Notes: generated by a model not told the origin, from the letters alone. A stretch of 64,000 nt of DNA from CAZJHX01 sp964545715 (GCA_964545715.1 CAZJHX010000002.1:120402-184401), one strand, 5' to 3'. Positions 41,749 to 50,688 are shown, counted from the first letter of the stretch. Made by a program: numbers and translations.

Positions 41749-43035
41749 TTATAGCGTGGCGAAAGCTGCCTGTGCGGCCTCGACGGTGTGGGCGAGCGCC
41801 TCGTCATCGTGCGCGGCCGACACAAAGCAGGCCTCATACTGGCTGGGCGGCAGGCTGACGCCGCGATCCCGCATCGCGTGGAAGAAGGCTTTGAAGCGGT
41901 CAAAGTCACACTTTTGCACGTCGGCAAGCGAGCCGATCGGGTTGGCGCTGAAGAACGTGGTGAACATGGTTCCCACCTGGTTGATCCGGACCTCCACGCC
42001 CGCCTTGGCGGCGACCTCCGCCAGGCGGCGGCACAGTGTGGTCGTCCGCTCGACGATGCCAGCGAAGACGTCGGGTGTGAGCGCGTCCAGCGTGGCGATG
42101 CCGGCTGCCACCGACAGCGGGTTGCCTGACAGCGTTCCGGCCTGGTAGACGGCGCCCTCCGGCGCGACATTGGCCATCAGATCCGCCCGGCCACCGTACG
42201 CGCCCACCGGCAGGCCGCCGCCGATGACCTTGCCCAGGCAGGTCAGGTCGGGCGCCACGTTGTACAACGCCTGCGCGCCGCCCAGGTGGACGCGGAAGCC
42301 GCTCATGACCTCGTCGAAGATCAGCACGGCGTCGTGATTGGTGCAGAGTCGCCTCAGGCCGCTCAGAAAGCCCTCGGCCGGCGGAATCACGCCCATGTTG
42401 CCGGGCACCGGCTCGACGATGACCCCCGCGATCTCCCCGGCGTTGGCGTCAAAAAGGGCCTCGACCGAGCTCAGGTCGTTGTAGTCCGCCACCAGCGTGT
42501 CAGCCGCCGCACCGTCAGGCACTCCTGCGGAGTCGGGCGCCCCAAACGTAAGCGCGCCGCTGCCGGCCTTTACGAGCAGGTAGTCGGCGTGGCCGTGGTA
42601 GCAGCCGTTGAACTTGATGATCTTGGCTTTGCCGGTGGCCCCGCGTGCGACCCGGATGGCGCTCATGGTCGCCTCTGTACCCGAGTTGACCAGGCGCAGG
42701 CGCTCGACGCTTGGCACCAACTCGGCCACTTTCGCGGCCAGGGTGGTCTCGGCCTCGGTGGGGGCGCCGAAGGCTGTCCCGTCGCTCAAGGCGCCAATCA
42801 CCGCCTCGACAACTCGCGCGTCGCAGTGGCCCAGCACCAACGGCCCGTAAGCGCCGATGTAGTCGACGAAGCGGTTGCCGTCGACATCGGTGAGCCAGGG
42901 ACCCTGGCCTCTGGAAGCGAAGAAGGGGACGCCACCGACGGAGTTCAGCGCGCGGACCGGGCTGTTCACACCACCGGGGAGCAGGACACGCGCGCGTTCA
43001 TGGGCGCTCGCGGACTTGGAATAGCGGTCGTTCAT
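41749..43035 (-). CDS. hemL: Glutamate-1-semialdehyde 2,1-aminomutase
   Basis: HemL converts glutamate-1-semialdehyde to 5-aminolevulinate, the precursor of haem and other tetrapyrroles, using pyridoxal phosphate. The 428-residue length is standard. Motifs are LLPGGVNSPVRA, VNSGTEATMSAIRVARG, FNGCYHGHADYLLVKAGSGA, FDEVMSGFRV, the PLP lysine K269 in CLGKVIGGGLPVGAYGG, and YQAGTLSGNPLS. ATG at 43035 matches the family N-terminus, although the ribosome site is weak and the predicted promoter sits very close. It is divergent from parE. Confidence 0.96.
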   Translation of the reverse strand: MNDRYSKSASAHERARVLLPGGVNSPVRALNSVGGVPFFASRGQGPWLTDVDGNRFVDYIGAYGPLVLGHCDARVVEAVIGALSDGTAFGAPTEAETTLAAKVAELVPSVERLRLVNSGTEATMSAIRVARGATGKAKIIKFNGCYHGHADYLLVKAGSGALTFGAPDSAGVPDGAAADTLVADYNDLSSVEALFDANAGEIAGVIVEPVPGNMGVIPPAEGFLSGLRRLCTNHDAVLIFDEVMSGFRVHLGGAQALYNVAPDLTCLGKVIGGGLPVGAYGGRADLMANVAPEGAVYQAGTLSGNPLSVAAGIATLDALTPDVFAGIVERTTTLCRRLAEVAAKAGVEVRINQVGTMFTTFFSANPIGSLADVQKCDFDRFKAFFHAMRDRGVSLPPSQYEACFVSAAHDDEALAHTVEAAQAAFATL

Positions 43036-43043
43036 GGCGGCGT

Positions 43044-43073
43044 AATATATGGTAACTCGCTGTTGACCGTCCA
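43044..43073 (-). promoter_or_regulatory. Promoter of hemL
   Basis: TGGACG (43068-43073) lies 18 bases from TATATT (43044-43049), on the minus strand; the -10 matches 5 of 6. The implied start is about 2 bases from the hemL ATG, suggesting an almost leaderless mRNA. A TTGACC (43063-43068) on the other strand could serve parE, giving overlapping divergent promoters. Confidence 0.45.
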
Positions 43074-43099
43074 CAGGGTTCGATGGTTAGTTTCGTGGC

Positions 43100-45010
43100 A
43101 TGGCAGAGTACAAGGCGTCCGATATCAAGGTCCTCGAGGGGCTCGAGGCCGTCCGCAAGCGACCCGGCATGTACATCGGGTCCACCGGCGCACGCGGCCT
43201 GCACCACCTGGTCTATGAGATCGTGGACAACTGCGTGGACGAGGCGCTTGCCGGACACGCGTCGCAGATCACGGTGCGCGTGGACCCCGACGACATCATC
43301 ACCGTGCGCGATGACGGCCGCGGCATCCCCGTAGACATGCACCCCAAGTATCAGGTCTCGGCGGCCACCGTGGTGTTCACCAAGCTGCATGCCGGCGCCA
43401 AGTTCGACTCGGAGACCTATAAGGTCTCGGGCGGTCTGCACGGCGTCGGTGCATCGGTAGTCAACGCGCTGAGCGAGTGGATGGAGGTCCAGATCTGGCG
43501 GCAGCGGGAGATCTGGACTCAGCGCTTCGAGCGCGGCACTCCGGTCACGAAGATGAGCGCCGGCGGCAAGACTCGCATGACCGGCACGCAGGTCCGCTTC
43601 AAGCCCGACGAAAAGATCTTCTCTACGATCAGCTACAACTTCGAAACGCTGTGCAACCGCATGAAGGAGCTCGCGTTCCTCAATGGCGGGCTGAAGATCA
43701 AGCTGATCGACGCGCGCAAGGAGCGGGTCGAGGTCGACTTCCACTACGACGGCGGCATCAACGCGTTTGTGGAGTACCTCAACGAAGGGCGCAACACGAT
43801 GGGGCCGGTCGTCTCGTTCTCCGACAGCGTCGAGGACATCGAGGTGGACGTGGCCTTCCAGTACCACACCGACTACGCCGAGAGCCTGAACAGCTTTGTG
43901 AACTGCATTTGCACCGTGGAAGGCGGCATGCACGAGACCGGCTTCCGCACGGCGCACACCCGGGTGATGAACGAGTACGCGCGCAAGCTGGGCGTGTGGA
44001 AGAAGAAAGACAACCTTACCGGCGACGACTTGCGTGAGGGTCTGACCGCTGTGCTGAACATGCGCATGCGCGAGGTCCAATTCGAGGGCCAGACCAAGAC
44101 CAAGCTCGGCAATCCGGAGGCTCGTGGCGCGGTCGACCAGGTGGTGTCGAAGCACCTGTCGATCTATCTGGAGGAGAACCCCAAGACCGCCCGAAACATC
44201 CTGGACAAGGCGGGCAAGGCGCACTCCGCGCGTAAGGCGGCGCGCAAGGCGCGAGAGGCGGTCCGAACGGGCCAGAAGACCGCGGGCCGGACGTCGCTGG
44301 ACGGCAAGCTGACCCGGTGCAGCACGCGGGACCCGATGCAGCGCGAGCTGTTCATCGTAGAGGGCGACAGCGCGGGCGGCTCGGCCAAACAGGCGCGGGA
44401 TCGGCGTATCCAGGCGATTCTGCCGTTGCGCGGAAAGCCGCTGAACACCGAGCGCGCGTCGCTGGCCAAGGTGCTGAACAACAAAGAGATCATGGCGATG
44501 GTGCAGGCGATCGGCGCCGGGGTCGGCACCGAGTTCAATATCGACGATGCGCAGTATGGCCGCATTGTGATCCTGGCGGATGCGGACGACGACGGGGCGC
44601 ACATCCGGTGTCTTCTGCTGACGTTCTTCTATCGGTTCATGCGCGAGATGGTCACGTCCGGGCGCGTCTATATCGCGCAGCCGCCGCTGTACAAGATCAC
44701 GGCCGGCAAGAAGAAGCCGATCACGCGCTATGCGTGGACGGACAAGGAGCGCGACAAAGTGCTCAAGCTGAAGAAGATGTCCGGCGCTATGGTCCAGCGC
44801 TTCAAGGGGTTGGGTGAGATGGCCGCTGAGCAGCTGTGGGAGACCACCATGAATCCTGAGACTCGTACGCTGGTAAAGGTCGAGATCGAGGACGTCGCCA
44901 GCGCGGAGCATTCGGTGACGGTGTTGATGGGCGATGGGGCGGCGGCGCGGCGCGACTGGATTCGCGGTCATGTCGCGTTCGGCCCTGAAGGTGAGGAGGA
45001 GGCCGCGTGA
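43100..45010 (+). CDS. parE: DNA topoisomerase IV subunit B
   Basis: This is the ATPase and TOPRIM subunit of a type IIA topoisomerase. At 636 residues it lacks the large insertion of proteobacterial GyrB (about 800), and the partner gene is directly downstream, so ParE is favoured. Motifs are RKRPGMYIGST, the ATP-binding EIVDNCVDEALAGHA, DDGRGIP and GLHGVGASVVNALS. TOPRIM residues are the glutamate E421 in EGDSAGGSAKQARDR and the aspartates in LADADDDGAHI, and QRFKGLGEM ends the catalytic part. The stop overlaps the parC GTG start (GTGA). Confidence 0.9.
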   Translation: MAEYKASDIKVLEGLEAVRKRPGMYIGSTGARGLHHLVYEIVDNCVDEALAGHASQITVRVDPDDIITVRDDGRGIPVDMHPKYQVSAATVVFTKLHAGAKFDSETYKVSGGLHGVGASVVNALSEWMEVQIWRQREIWTQRFERGTPVTKMSAGGKTRMTGTQVRFKPDEKIFSTISYNFETLCNRMKELAFLNGGLKIKLIDARKERVEVDFHYDGGINAFVEYLNEGRNTMGPVVSFSDSVEDIEVDVAFQYHTDYAESLNSFVNCICTVEGGMHETGFRTAHTRVMNEYARKLGVWKKKDNLTGDDLREGLTAVLNMRMREVQFEGQTKTKLGNPEARGAVDQVVSKHLSIYLEENPKTARNILDKAGKAHSARKAARKAREAVRTGQKTAGRTSLDGKLTRCSTRDPMQRELFIVEGDSAGGSAKQARDRRIQAILPLRGKPLNTERASLAKVLNNKEIMAMVQAIGAGVGTEFNIDDAQYGRIVILADADDDGAHIRCLLLTFFYRFMREMVTSGRVYIAQPPLYKITAGKKKPITRYAWTDKERDKVLKLKKMSGAMVQRFKGLGEMAAEQLWETTMNPETRTLVKVEIEDVASAEHSVTVLMGDGAAARRDWIRGHVAFGPEGEEEAA

Positions 45011-47661
45011 CCGACTTCGCTTCCAAAGTGATCGACGCGACTCTGGAGCAGGAGCTCGGGGTCTCGTTTGGCCGCTATGCGCGGGCGACGATTCTGGCGC
45101 GCGCGATCCCCGACGTGCGCGACGGTCTGAAGCCGGTGCAGCGACGCATTGTGTACGCGATGACGCTGGCCGGAAACACGTCCGATAAGCGCTATCGAAA
45201 GTGCGCCAAGACCGTGGGCGACGTGATGGGGTCGTTTCACCCGCACGGCGACTCGTCGATCTACGACGCGATGGTGCGCATGGCCCAGCATTGGAAGATG
45301 CGCCACCCGCACGTGGACGGCCACGGCAACTTCGGCAGCATCGACGACGATCCTCCGGCCGCCATGCGATACACCGAGGCGCGTCTGGCGGGGATCGCCG
45401 ACGAGCTGACGCGCGACATCAAGAAAAACACGGTCACATTCCAACCCACGTTTGACGACAGCGACGTTGAGCCGACGGTGTTGCCGGCGCGCTTTCCCAA
45501 CCTCCTGGTCAACGGAACGAGCGGTGTCTCGACGGGCTTTGCGACCGAGATTCAGCCACACAATCTGGGCGAGTGTATCGACGCGCTGATCGCGCTGATC
45601 GACGACCCGGAGCTTGAGCTGCACTCTCTGATGCAGCACATCAAGGGGCCCGACTTCCCGACCGGCGGGATCATGATGGGCCGCGAGGGGCTGGAGCAGG
45701 CTTACGAGACCGGCAAGGGCCGCGTAGTGCTGCGTGCGCGCACCAGGATCGAGGACAACCGCGACCGCAGCCAGACCATCGTGATCAACGAGATCCCGTA
45801 CGGCGTGATCAAGGCCAATCTCGTTCGCGACATGGAGAAGCTGCGGACTCAAAAGGTCGTGCAGGGCATCAAGGACGTTCGCGACGAGAGCGATCGCGAG
45901 GGTCTGCGGATCGTCATCGATCTCAAGAAGGGTGTGGACCCCGAGCCGGTTCGCGCCTTCATGTTCAAGAAGACCGATCTGCAGGTGTACCGGCACTTCC
46001 AGATGGTCGCGATCGTGGATCGCAGCCCGGCGCTGCTCTCGCTGAAGGCGATCCTGGAGGCCTATCTGGCCCACCAGCGCGACGTCGTGACGCGGCGGTC
46101 GCAGTACGACCTCGACCGCGCAGAGGCCCGGCGGCACATCGTCCATGGGCTCATCCGTGCCGTCGATGTCCTGGACGAGGTCATCGCGATCATTCGTGGG
46201 TCCAAGAACCGGGCGCACGCGCACGAGCGGCTGATGGCGACGTTCGACTTCTCGGACGAACAGACCAAAGAGATTCTGGACCTGCGGCTGCACCGGCTCA
46301 CGGGCCTGCAGATCCTGCAGCTGAAGGAGGAGCTCAAGGCGCTCGACGCTGAGATCGCGCTGTTGAAGAACATTCTGGGCAGCAGCTTTGCCCTGATGGA
46401 GTGCATCCGAACGGAGCTGCTCGACGTGCGGCGCCAGCATGCGGACGAGCGCCGGACGACCATCGTCGACGAGATCGAGGATGTGTCGGACAAGATCAAA
46501 GTGACGGTGACGGTCAAGGCGGCGCCGGTGATGATCGGCGTCAGCAAGGTCGGTTACGTCAAGCGCAGCAGCATGGCCAGCTTTGGCGCGACGGAGGCTG
46601 CCGGGGTCCGCGAAGAGGATGCCGTGCGCTGGATAATCGAGAGCAACACGCTGCATCGGCTCGTCTTGTTTTCGGCAAAGGGCAAGGCGTTTGCGATCCC
46701 GGTCCACCAACTGCCGGAGGCCAAGTGGGGCGATGTGGGTACGGCGGCCGTCAATGTGGTGGACATCGATCGCGAGGATCGCATTGTAGCGGTGCACGAC
46801 ATTCCGACGTTCGAGACGAAGGACGAGGCGCTCTTTGTGACCCGCGCCGGCGCGATCAAGCGGACGCCGCTGACCGAGTTCGACAGCTCGCGCTCGTCCG
46901 GTGTGGCCGCGATGAAGGTCGGCGACGACGAGGTGCTGACGGTGTTGCGTACCGACGGTACCGGGGACTATTTCCTGGCGACGTTTGAGGGCAACGCGAT
47001 CCGCTTCCCGGCGTCCGAGGTCCCGTCTCGCGGCCGGGGCGCGGGCGGTGTGCGCGGCATGCGCTTGAACTCCAGAGATCATGTGGTGTCGCTGACTGCG
47101 GTGCCCTCGGACAGCGATGGAGAGCTGGCGGTGATCACAGCGGAGGGTCGGGCCAAGCGCACGGTGGTGTCTGACTTCCCCTGCCAGCATCGCGGCGGGC
47201 GCGGCGTGCGATGTGTGCGCAAACGGCAGCGGCTGCCGCACCGAGTCGTATTCGCGACCTGGTGGCCCTCGGAGGCGTCAGATTATGAGCAGATACGGCT
47301 GCTCTTGAGCGATTTCACGCAGACCGAGATGCCGGTCAAAGACATGCAGAACGCGTCGCGCGACGGCAACGGCTACGAGTACTTCGAGGGCGGTGACAAG
47401 ATCCGCATCGTTGACGGTTATCTGCTGGGCGTGCGTTACGTGCCGCCCGAGGGAGAAGAGGGCGACGGCGAGCCCGATGGTGAAGGTGGCGATGACACGA
47501 CGGAAGCCGTGGCCGCCGCCGATGCACCGCAGGCCGAGGTGCCTCAAGAGTCCAGCGATCCCGACGCGGAGGCGCCGGCTCGCGGGGGCTGGGCGCGCGG
47601 TGAAGACGTCTTCCTACCGGGACTGGGGCCCCAGGGCGAGGACGTTGACGGCGAGGACTAG
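45007..47661 (+). CDS. parC: DNA topoisomerase IV subunit A
   Basis: The 884-residue breakage-reunion subunit has the catalytic Tyr122 in AAMRYTEARL and PDVRDGLKPVQRRI. The quinolone-resistance region HPHGDSSIYDAMVRMAQ retains the serine and aspartate of susceptible enzymes. The C-terminal beta-propeller blades are present (for example GYVKRSSMASF, GAIKRTPLTEF and GRAKRTVVSDF). The motif QHRGGRGVR in the last blade resembles a GyrA-box, so GyrA is the alternative; pairing with a short ParE favours ParC. A disordered acidic tail of about 80 residues ends the protein. GTG start inside the parE stop, with GAGGAGG upstream. Its stop overlaps the tetR stop by 4 bases, tail to tail. Confidence 0.88.
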   Translation: MTDFASKVIDATLEQELGVSFGRYARATILARAIPDVRDGLKPVQRRIVYAMTLAGNTSDKRYRKCAKTVGDVMGSFHPHGDSSIYDAMVRMAQHWKMRHPHVDGHGNFGSIDDDPPAAMRYTEARLAGIADELTRDIKKNTVTFQPTFDDSDVEPTVLPARFPNLLVNGTSGVSTGFATEIQPHNLGECIDALIALIDDPELELHSLMQHIKGPDFPTGGIMMGREGLEQAYETGKGRVVLRARTRIEDNRDRSQTIVINEIPYGVIKANLVRDMEKLRTQKVVQGIKDVRDESDREGLRIVIDLKKGVDPEPVRAFMFKKTDLQVYRHFQMVAIVDRSPALLSLKAILEAYLAHQRDVVTRRSQYDLDRAEARRHIVHGLIRAVDVLDEVIAIIRGSKNRAHAHERLMATFDFSDEQTKEILDLRLHRLTGLQILQLKEELKALDAEIALLKNILGSSFALMECIRTELLDVRRQHADERRTTIVDEIEDVSDKIKVTVTVKAAPVMIGVSKVGYVKRSSMASFGATEAAGVREEDAVRWIIESNTLHRLVLFSAKGKAFAIPVHQLPEAKWGDVGTAAVNVVDIDREDRIVAVHDIPTFETKDEALFVTRAGAIKRTPLTEFDSSRSSGVAAMKVGDDEVLTVLRTDGTGDYFLATFEGNAIRFPASEVPSRGRGAGGVRGMRLNSRDHVVSLTAVPSDSDGELAVITAEGRAKRTVVSDFPCQHRGGRGVRCVRKRQRLPHRVVFATWWPSEASDYEQIRLLLSDFTQTEMPVKDMQNASRDGNGYEYFEGGDKIRIVDGYLLGVRYVPPEGEEGDGEPDGEGGDDTTEAVAAADAPQAEVPQESSDPDAEAPARGGWARGEDVFLPGLGPQGEDVDGED

Positions 47662-48260
47662 CGGGGGGCTGCCGAGACGAGGAGCCCGTGGAACCACGGC
47701 TGGCTGTAGCGGTCAAAGAAGCCCTGCACGTCGCTGCAGTGGCCGTTGAGGCGGCCGCTGCTGGTCAGCGCGACGAGACCGTGAAGTGACGCAAACATGA
47801 TTGAGGCCAACGCGGCAGGATCCTGATCGGCGGGTACCTCCCCGATCGACTGGCCTTCGCGCAACAGCGACTCGATGTACCGAACTGGAGACGCTACCGA
47901 GGCGAGCTCCTCTGCGGTGAGCAGCGCTTCCGGATCGTTGTGCTCAAACATCAGCCTATAGCGGCCCGGATACTCCACCGCCCACCCGATAAAGCGGTTG
48001 CCGAAACCGACTAACTTCTCTTCGGTGTTGTCGCCCTCTGAGGTGTAGGTGGACTCCGCCATCACTTCGTAAAGACGCATCGTCAACACCCGCAGCAGAT
48101 GCCCGCGCTTCTCATAGCAGCGATACACCGCGGTCACCGCGTAGCCGATTCGACCGGCAAGCTCTCGCATGGAGAATGTTGCGGCGCCGCGCTCATCAAG
48201 CATTTCCAAGGCGGCGTTGAGCAGAAGCTCCGGTAACAGTGGATTTGGCAGTCTGGGCAT
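47658..48260 (-). CDS. TetR/AcrR-family transcriptional regulator
   Basis: The 200-residue protein has an N-terminal TetR helix-turn-helix (LLNAALEMLDERGAATFSMRELAGRIGYAVTAVYRCYEKRGHLL, in consecutive segments) and a C-terminal ligand and dimer domain with WAVEYPGRYRLMFEH. That last pattern is typical of TetR_C_13/WHG-like regulators. ATG at 48260 is preferred over longer forms because the family N-terminus starts there and a promoter lies just upstream. The regulated genes are not evident; the region upstream of its own start holds an inverted repeat that could be its operator. Confidence 0.85.
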   Translation of the reverse strand: MPRLPNPLLPELLLNAALEMLDERGAATFSMRELAGRIGYAVTAVYRCYEKRGHLLRVLTMRLYEVMAESTYTSEGDNTEEKLVGFGNRFIGWAVEYPGRYRLMFEHNDPEALLTAEELASVASPVRYIESLLREGQSIGEVPADQDPAALASIMFASLHGLVALTSSGRLNGHCSDVQGFFDRYSQPWFHGLLVSAAPR

Positions 48261-48268
48261 GTGGCGCG

Positions 48269-48298
48269 AGTCTAGTCTTGGGGGGGTATCCCCGTCAA
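48269..48298 (-). promoter_or_regulatory. Promoter of the tetR-type gene
   Basis: TTGACG (48293-48298) is followed after 18 bases by TAGACT (48269-48274) on the minus strand. The start point would be about 48262, right at the ATG at 48260. The -35 lies inside an inverted repeat, which fits autorepression. Confidence 0.5.
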
Positions 48299-48310
48299 CA
48301 CGGGGTTTTT
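48290..48310 (+). terminator. Hairpin plus T-run (plus-strand terminator) overlapping the tetR promoter
   Basis: CCCCGT-CAAC-ACGGGG followed by TTTTT is a textbook intrinsic terminator for plus-strand transcription. No plus-strand gene ends here; the nearest is parC, 630 bases upstream beyond the antisense tetR gene. It may stop parC read-through, or the inverted repeat may be a protein-binding site over the tetR -35. Confidence 0.5.
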
Positions 48311-48351
48311 CATAGTTGTACGAACCGGAAACGCTGACTCTGGTAGGGGCG

Positions 48352-49353
48352 CTACTTTTTGGACTTGCCCGGATCTGTTGGCTCATCTCCGGAGTAGACA
48401 GGGATCTCCGGTTCGGTCACGACATTGGTGTAGTCGTATCTATCGGAGTCGCTCGACTCATCGCTGGGCGCCGGCGGCGATATCGGGGGCAATACGGGCA
48501 CCTCGACGACACCCGACTGCGTCTCCTCGGCCCAATCGATCTCCTCCTCAAAGCCCGGCTCGGGGGGAGGCGGGGCCTCGGGGTCTACGACCTTGAGCAT
48601 CATCACGGTGCAGTTGTCTTTGCCGCCGGCCTCGTTGGCCAGCTTGATGAGCGTGTCGCAGGCGCCCGCCAGGTCGTCGCTGTTGCCCAGCAGCACATTT
48701 GTCAGAATCCAGTCGTCCACCTGATCGGTCAAACCGTCCGTGCACAGCAGGAACACATCACCATGTCGCCGATCGACTACGCGGATGTCGGGCTCGACAT
48801 AGTCTTTGAGCCCCAGCGCCTTGACGATGATGTTGGTCTCTTTGAAGTTGCGGCGCTCTTCGTCGGTGGTGATGCGCCCTTCGTCGATATAGTGGTTGAG
48901 CAGACTGTGATCCTTGGTCATCTGCTCGAGCTGCCCACCCCGGAAGCGGTAGATGCGGCTGTCGCCGACGTGTCCGACCACGAGCAGGTCGTGGTAGGCG
49001 AGGGTGCACACAATCGTGGTGCCCATGCCCTCGTAGTTTCGATTCTTGAAGCTCTCTATGAAGATGCGCTCGTTGGCCCACTGGATCGCGTTGGAGACCA
49101 GGACCTCGGGCGGGCCGGCGCCGACATGGACCGGAAAGGTGAACTCATGGTCCGGGCGCGCGGCAAGCTGGGTGATGTACTTGCGCAGGTTTTCGATGGC
49201 CATGCGGCTGGCCACGGCGCCGCTCGCGTGTCCGCCCATCCCGTCTGCGACGACGTGAAAGCCGTGCTCTGACACGACGTCGAACGCGTCCTCGTTGTGA
49301 GTGCGCTGAGTGCCAACATCGGTGGCTGCGTACGCCTCGATCTCCAATGGCAC
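48352..49353 (-). CDS. PP2C-family serine/threonine protein phosphatase
   Basis: This 333-residue cytoplasmic phosphatase has the full set of bacterial PPM motifs: ATDVGTQRTHNEDAF, VVADGMGGHASGAVAS, GMGTTIVCTLAY, VGHVGDSRIYRFRGG, LLCTDGLTDQV and AGGKDNCTVMML. A disordered Pro/Glu-rich tail of about 80 residues follows the domain. It likely reverses Hanks-type kinase signalling; an FHA protein with repeated threonine motifs is encoded 5 kb away. GTG at 49353 has AGGAGG upstream. It is the second gene after a small lipoprotein, with a 14-base gap. Confidence 0.92.
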   Translation of the reverse strand: MPLEIEAYAATDVGTQRTHNEDAFDVVSEHGFHVVADGMGGHASGAVASRMAIENLRKYITQLAARPDHEFTFPVHVGAGPPEVLVSNAIQWANERIFIESFKNRNYEGMGTTIVCTLAYHDLLVVGHVGDSRIYRFRGGQLEQMTKDHSLLNHYIDEGRITTDEERRNFKETNIIVKALGLKDYVEPDIRVVDRRHGDVFLLCTDGLTDQVDDWILTNVLLGNSDDLAGACDTLIKLANEAGGKDNCTVMMLKVVDPEAPPPPEPGFEEEIDWAEETQSGVVEVPVLPPISPPAPSDESSDSDRYDYTNVVTEPEIPVYSGDEPTDPGKSKK

Positions 49354-49367
49354 GAGCTCAGGTCCTC

Positions 49368-49829
49368 CTACTCTGGCGGCGGGACGTCGCCGCCGATACC
49401 GACGCCGCCTTCCATAGAGGCACGAATGGAGTAGACCGAATTGTCTTCGGACTTGCGGGCGAAGATCTGCACGAAGTATTTGCCCTTCGTGACGTCACCC
49501 TCAAACGTGATGTGATCGGTGATGCCGCGCGCCTTGCTCTTTTCACCGAGCTTTCGGCCGTAGCGGTCGTACAGCGCAGCCACGATGTCCGCGTCGCGGT
49601 TGTCGCACGCGATCTCCACAAACAGCGTACCGTCGCGTGGGAGAAACACGGCCTTCCAGTCGGTGCGGTCGCCTTTCTTGTAGTTGACGCCGTCCTCGTC
49701 CGTGACCCACTCGTCCAGGGGCAGCTCGGCCGCGATGTCGCGCCTGCCGTCCTTACCGGATTGACCGTCGGGGTTGATCCCGCAGCCGAAGACCGTCATT
49801 AGAAGTGCCGCCGTACATAGTAAGCGCAT
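49368..49829 (-). CDS. Small putative lipoprotein
   Basis: The 153-residue protein starts at ATG 49829 with a lipoprotein signal (MRLLCTAALLMTVFGC). The mature part contains a beta-sandwich-like segment (GTLFVEIACDNRDADIVAALYDRYG, in consecutive strands, then GKYFVQIFARK). It resembles the small bacterial pre-peptidase C-terminal type domain that binds calcium or carbohydrates; this is only a resemblance. It is co-directional with the PP2C gene downstream. Confidence 0.68.
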   Translation of the reverse strand: MRLLCTAALLMTVFGCGINPDGQSGKDGRRDIAAELPLDEWVTDEDGVNYKKGDRTDWKAVFLPRDGTLFVEIACDNRDADIVAALYDRYGRKLGEKSKARGITDHITFEGDVTKGKYFVQIFARKSEDNSVYSIRASMEGGVGIGGDVPPPE

Positions 49830-49855
49830 CACTTGCAGGAATAGCCGACTCGCAC

Positions 49856-49914
49856 CAAAAAAGAAAGGGGGACGGTGTGAGGAGACCCTCACTCGGGATT
49901 TACCGTCCCCCTTT
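49856..49914 (-). terminator. Intrinsic terminator of the rpe/tRNA-Pro transcript
   Basis: AAAGGGGGACGGT (49864-49876) and ACCGTCCCCCTTT (49902-49914) form a perfect 13-bp stem that encloses a second hairpin (GTGAGG/CCTCAC). On the minus strand the stem is followed by TTTCTTTTTT. It lies 7 bases beyond the tRNA 3' end. Confidence 0.75.
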
Positions 49915-49920
49915 AAAACA

Positions 49921-49997
49921 TGGTCGGGGCGACTGGATTTGAACCAGCGACCTTTCGGACCCGAACCGAACGCGCTACCAGGCTGCGCTACGCCCCG
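49921..49997 (-). tRNA. tRNA-Pro (anticodon CGG)
   Basis: The 77-base minus-strand sequence folds as a full cloverleaf. The acceptor stem is CGGGGCG/CGCCCCG and the D arm GCGC/GCGC. The anticodon stem TTCGG/CCGAA has loop TTCGGGT (anticodon CGG), the T arm is GCTGG-TTCAAAT-CCAGT, and ACCA is encoded. The first 10 bases overlap the 3' end of rpe, so the tRNA must be cut from, or made alongside, the rpe mRNA. Confidence 0.95.
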
Positions 49998-50653
49998 CCA
50001 AGAGCAGCTCGAAGCTGCTTGATCGATTCTCCGTACTCGCCGCCGCTGAAGACCGCTGAGCCGGCAACAAACCAGTCGATACCGGCTCGTCGCGCCTCCC
50101 CGATGGTCGACGGCTTGATGCCCCCGTCGATCTCGAGCTTCAAAGAGGGGTTGCGCTCGACAGCGAGGGCCCGAAGCTGGCGGACCTTGTCCAACACCGA
50201 AGGGATGAAGGATTGCCCACCGAAGCCCGGGTTCACCGACATGACCAGCACGAAGTCCAGGTCCTCGATGATGGGAGCGACGGCCTCGACCGGGGTTGCC
50301 GGGTTCAGCGCCACGCCCGCTTCGATCGAGTGCCCCTTGATCAGGTGCACGGTGCGATGCAGGTGACGGCACGCTTCTGCGTGTACGGAGATTTTGTCAG
50401 CTCCGGCGTCCACGAAGTCCCCGATGTAGTCATCGGGATTCTCGATCATCAGATGACAATCGAGCGGCAGCTTCGTGATCGCGCGAAGATCACGTACGAC
50501 GAGAGGTCCGATGGTGATGTTGGGCACAAAGTGGCCGTCCATCACGTCGACATGAATGATGTCAGCGCCTGCGCGCTCTACGGCGCGGACTTCTTCCCCG
50601 AGTCGGGAGAAGTTCGCCGAAAGAATGCTTGGGGCGATGAGTGCTTCAGCCAT
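49988..50653 (-). CDS. rpe: Ribulose-phosphate 3-epimerase
   Basis: Rpe interconverts ribulose-5-phosphate and xylulose-5-phosphate. The 221-residue TIM barrel has APSILSANFSRLGEEV, the metal ligands in IHVDVMDGHFVPN, CHLMIENP and LEIDGGIK, and the flexible loop MSVNPGFGGQSF. ATG at 50653, with a good promoter about 40 bases upstream. The last codons (Gly-Gly-Ala-stop) coincide with the acceptor stem of tRNA-Pro. Confidence 0.96.
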   Translation of the reverse strand: MAEALIAPSILSANFSRLGEEVRAVERAGADIIHVDVMDGHFVPNITIGPLVVRDLRAITKLPLDCHLMIENPDDYIGDFVDAGADKISVHAEACRHLHRTVHLIKGHSIEAGVALNPATPVEAVAPIIEDLDFVLVMSVNPGFGGQSFIPSVLDKVRQLRALAVERNPSLKLEIDGGIKPSTIGEARRAGIDWFVAGSAVFSGGEYGESIKQLRAALGGA

Positions 50654-50688
50654 GTCACATTGGCCCTCGGGCCGCGAAACGAGCCCCG

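Noticed and set aside
42998..47241. Long minus-strand open frames opposite parE and parC
   Set aside because: parE and parC have full family motifs over their whole length. The opposite frames are GC-rich shadows with no recognisable fold.
45007..47661. Reading the A subunit as GyrA
   Set aside because: A GyrA-box-like QHRGGRGVR is present, but the partner B subunit is short like ParE and the genes overlap like parE-parC. GyrA stays as an alternative only.
49921..49997. tRNA-Pro considered as an integration site of a mobile element
   Set aside because: No integrase, direct repeat or foreign-looking segment lies on either side; rpe and housekeeping genes flank it.
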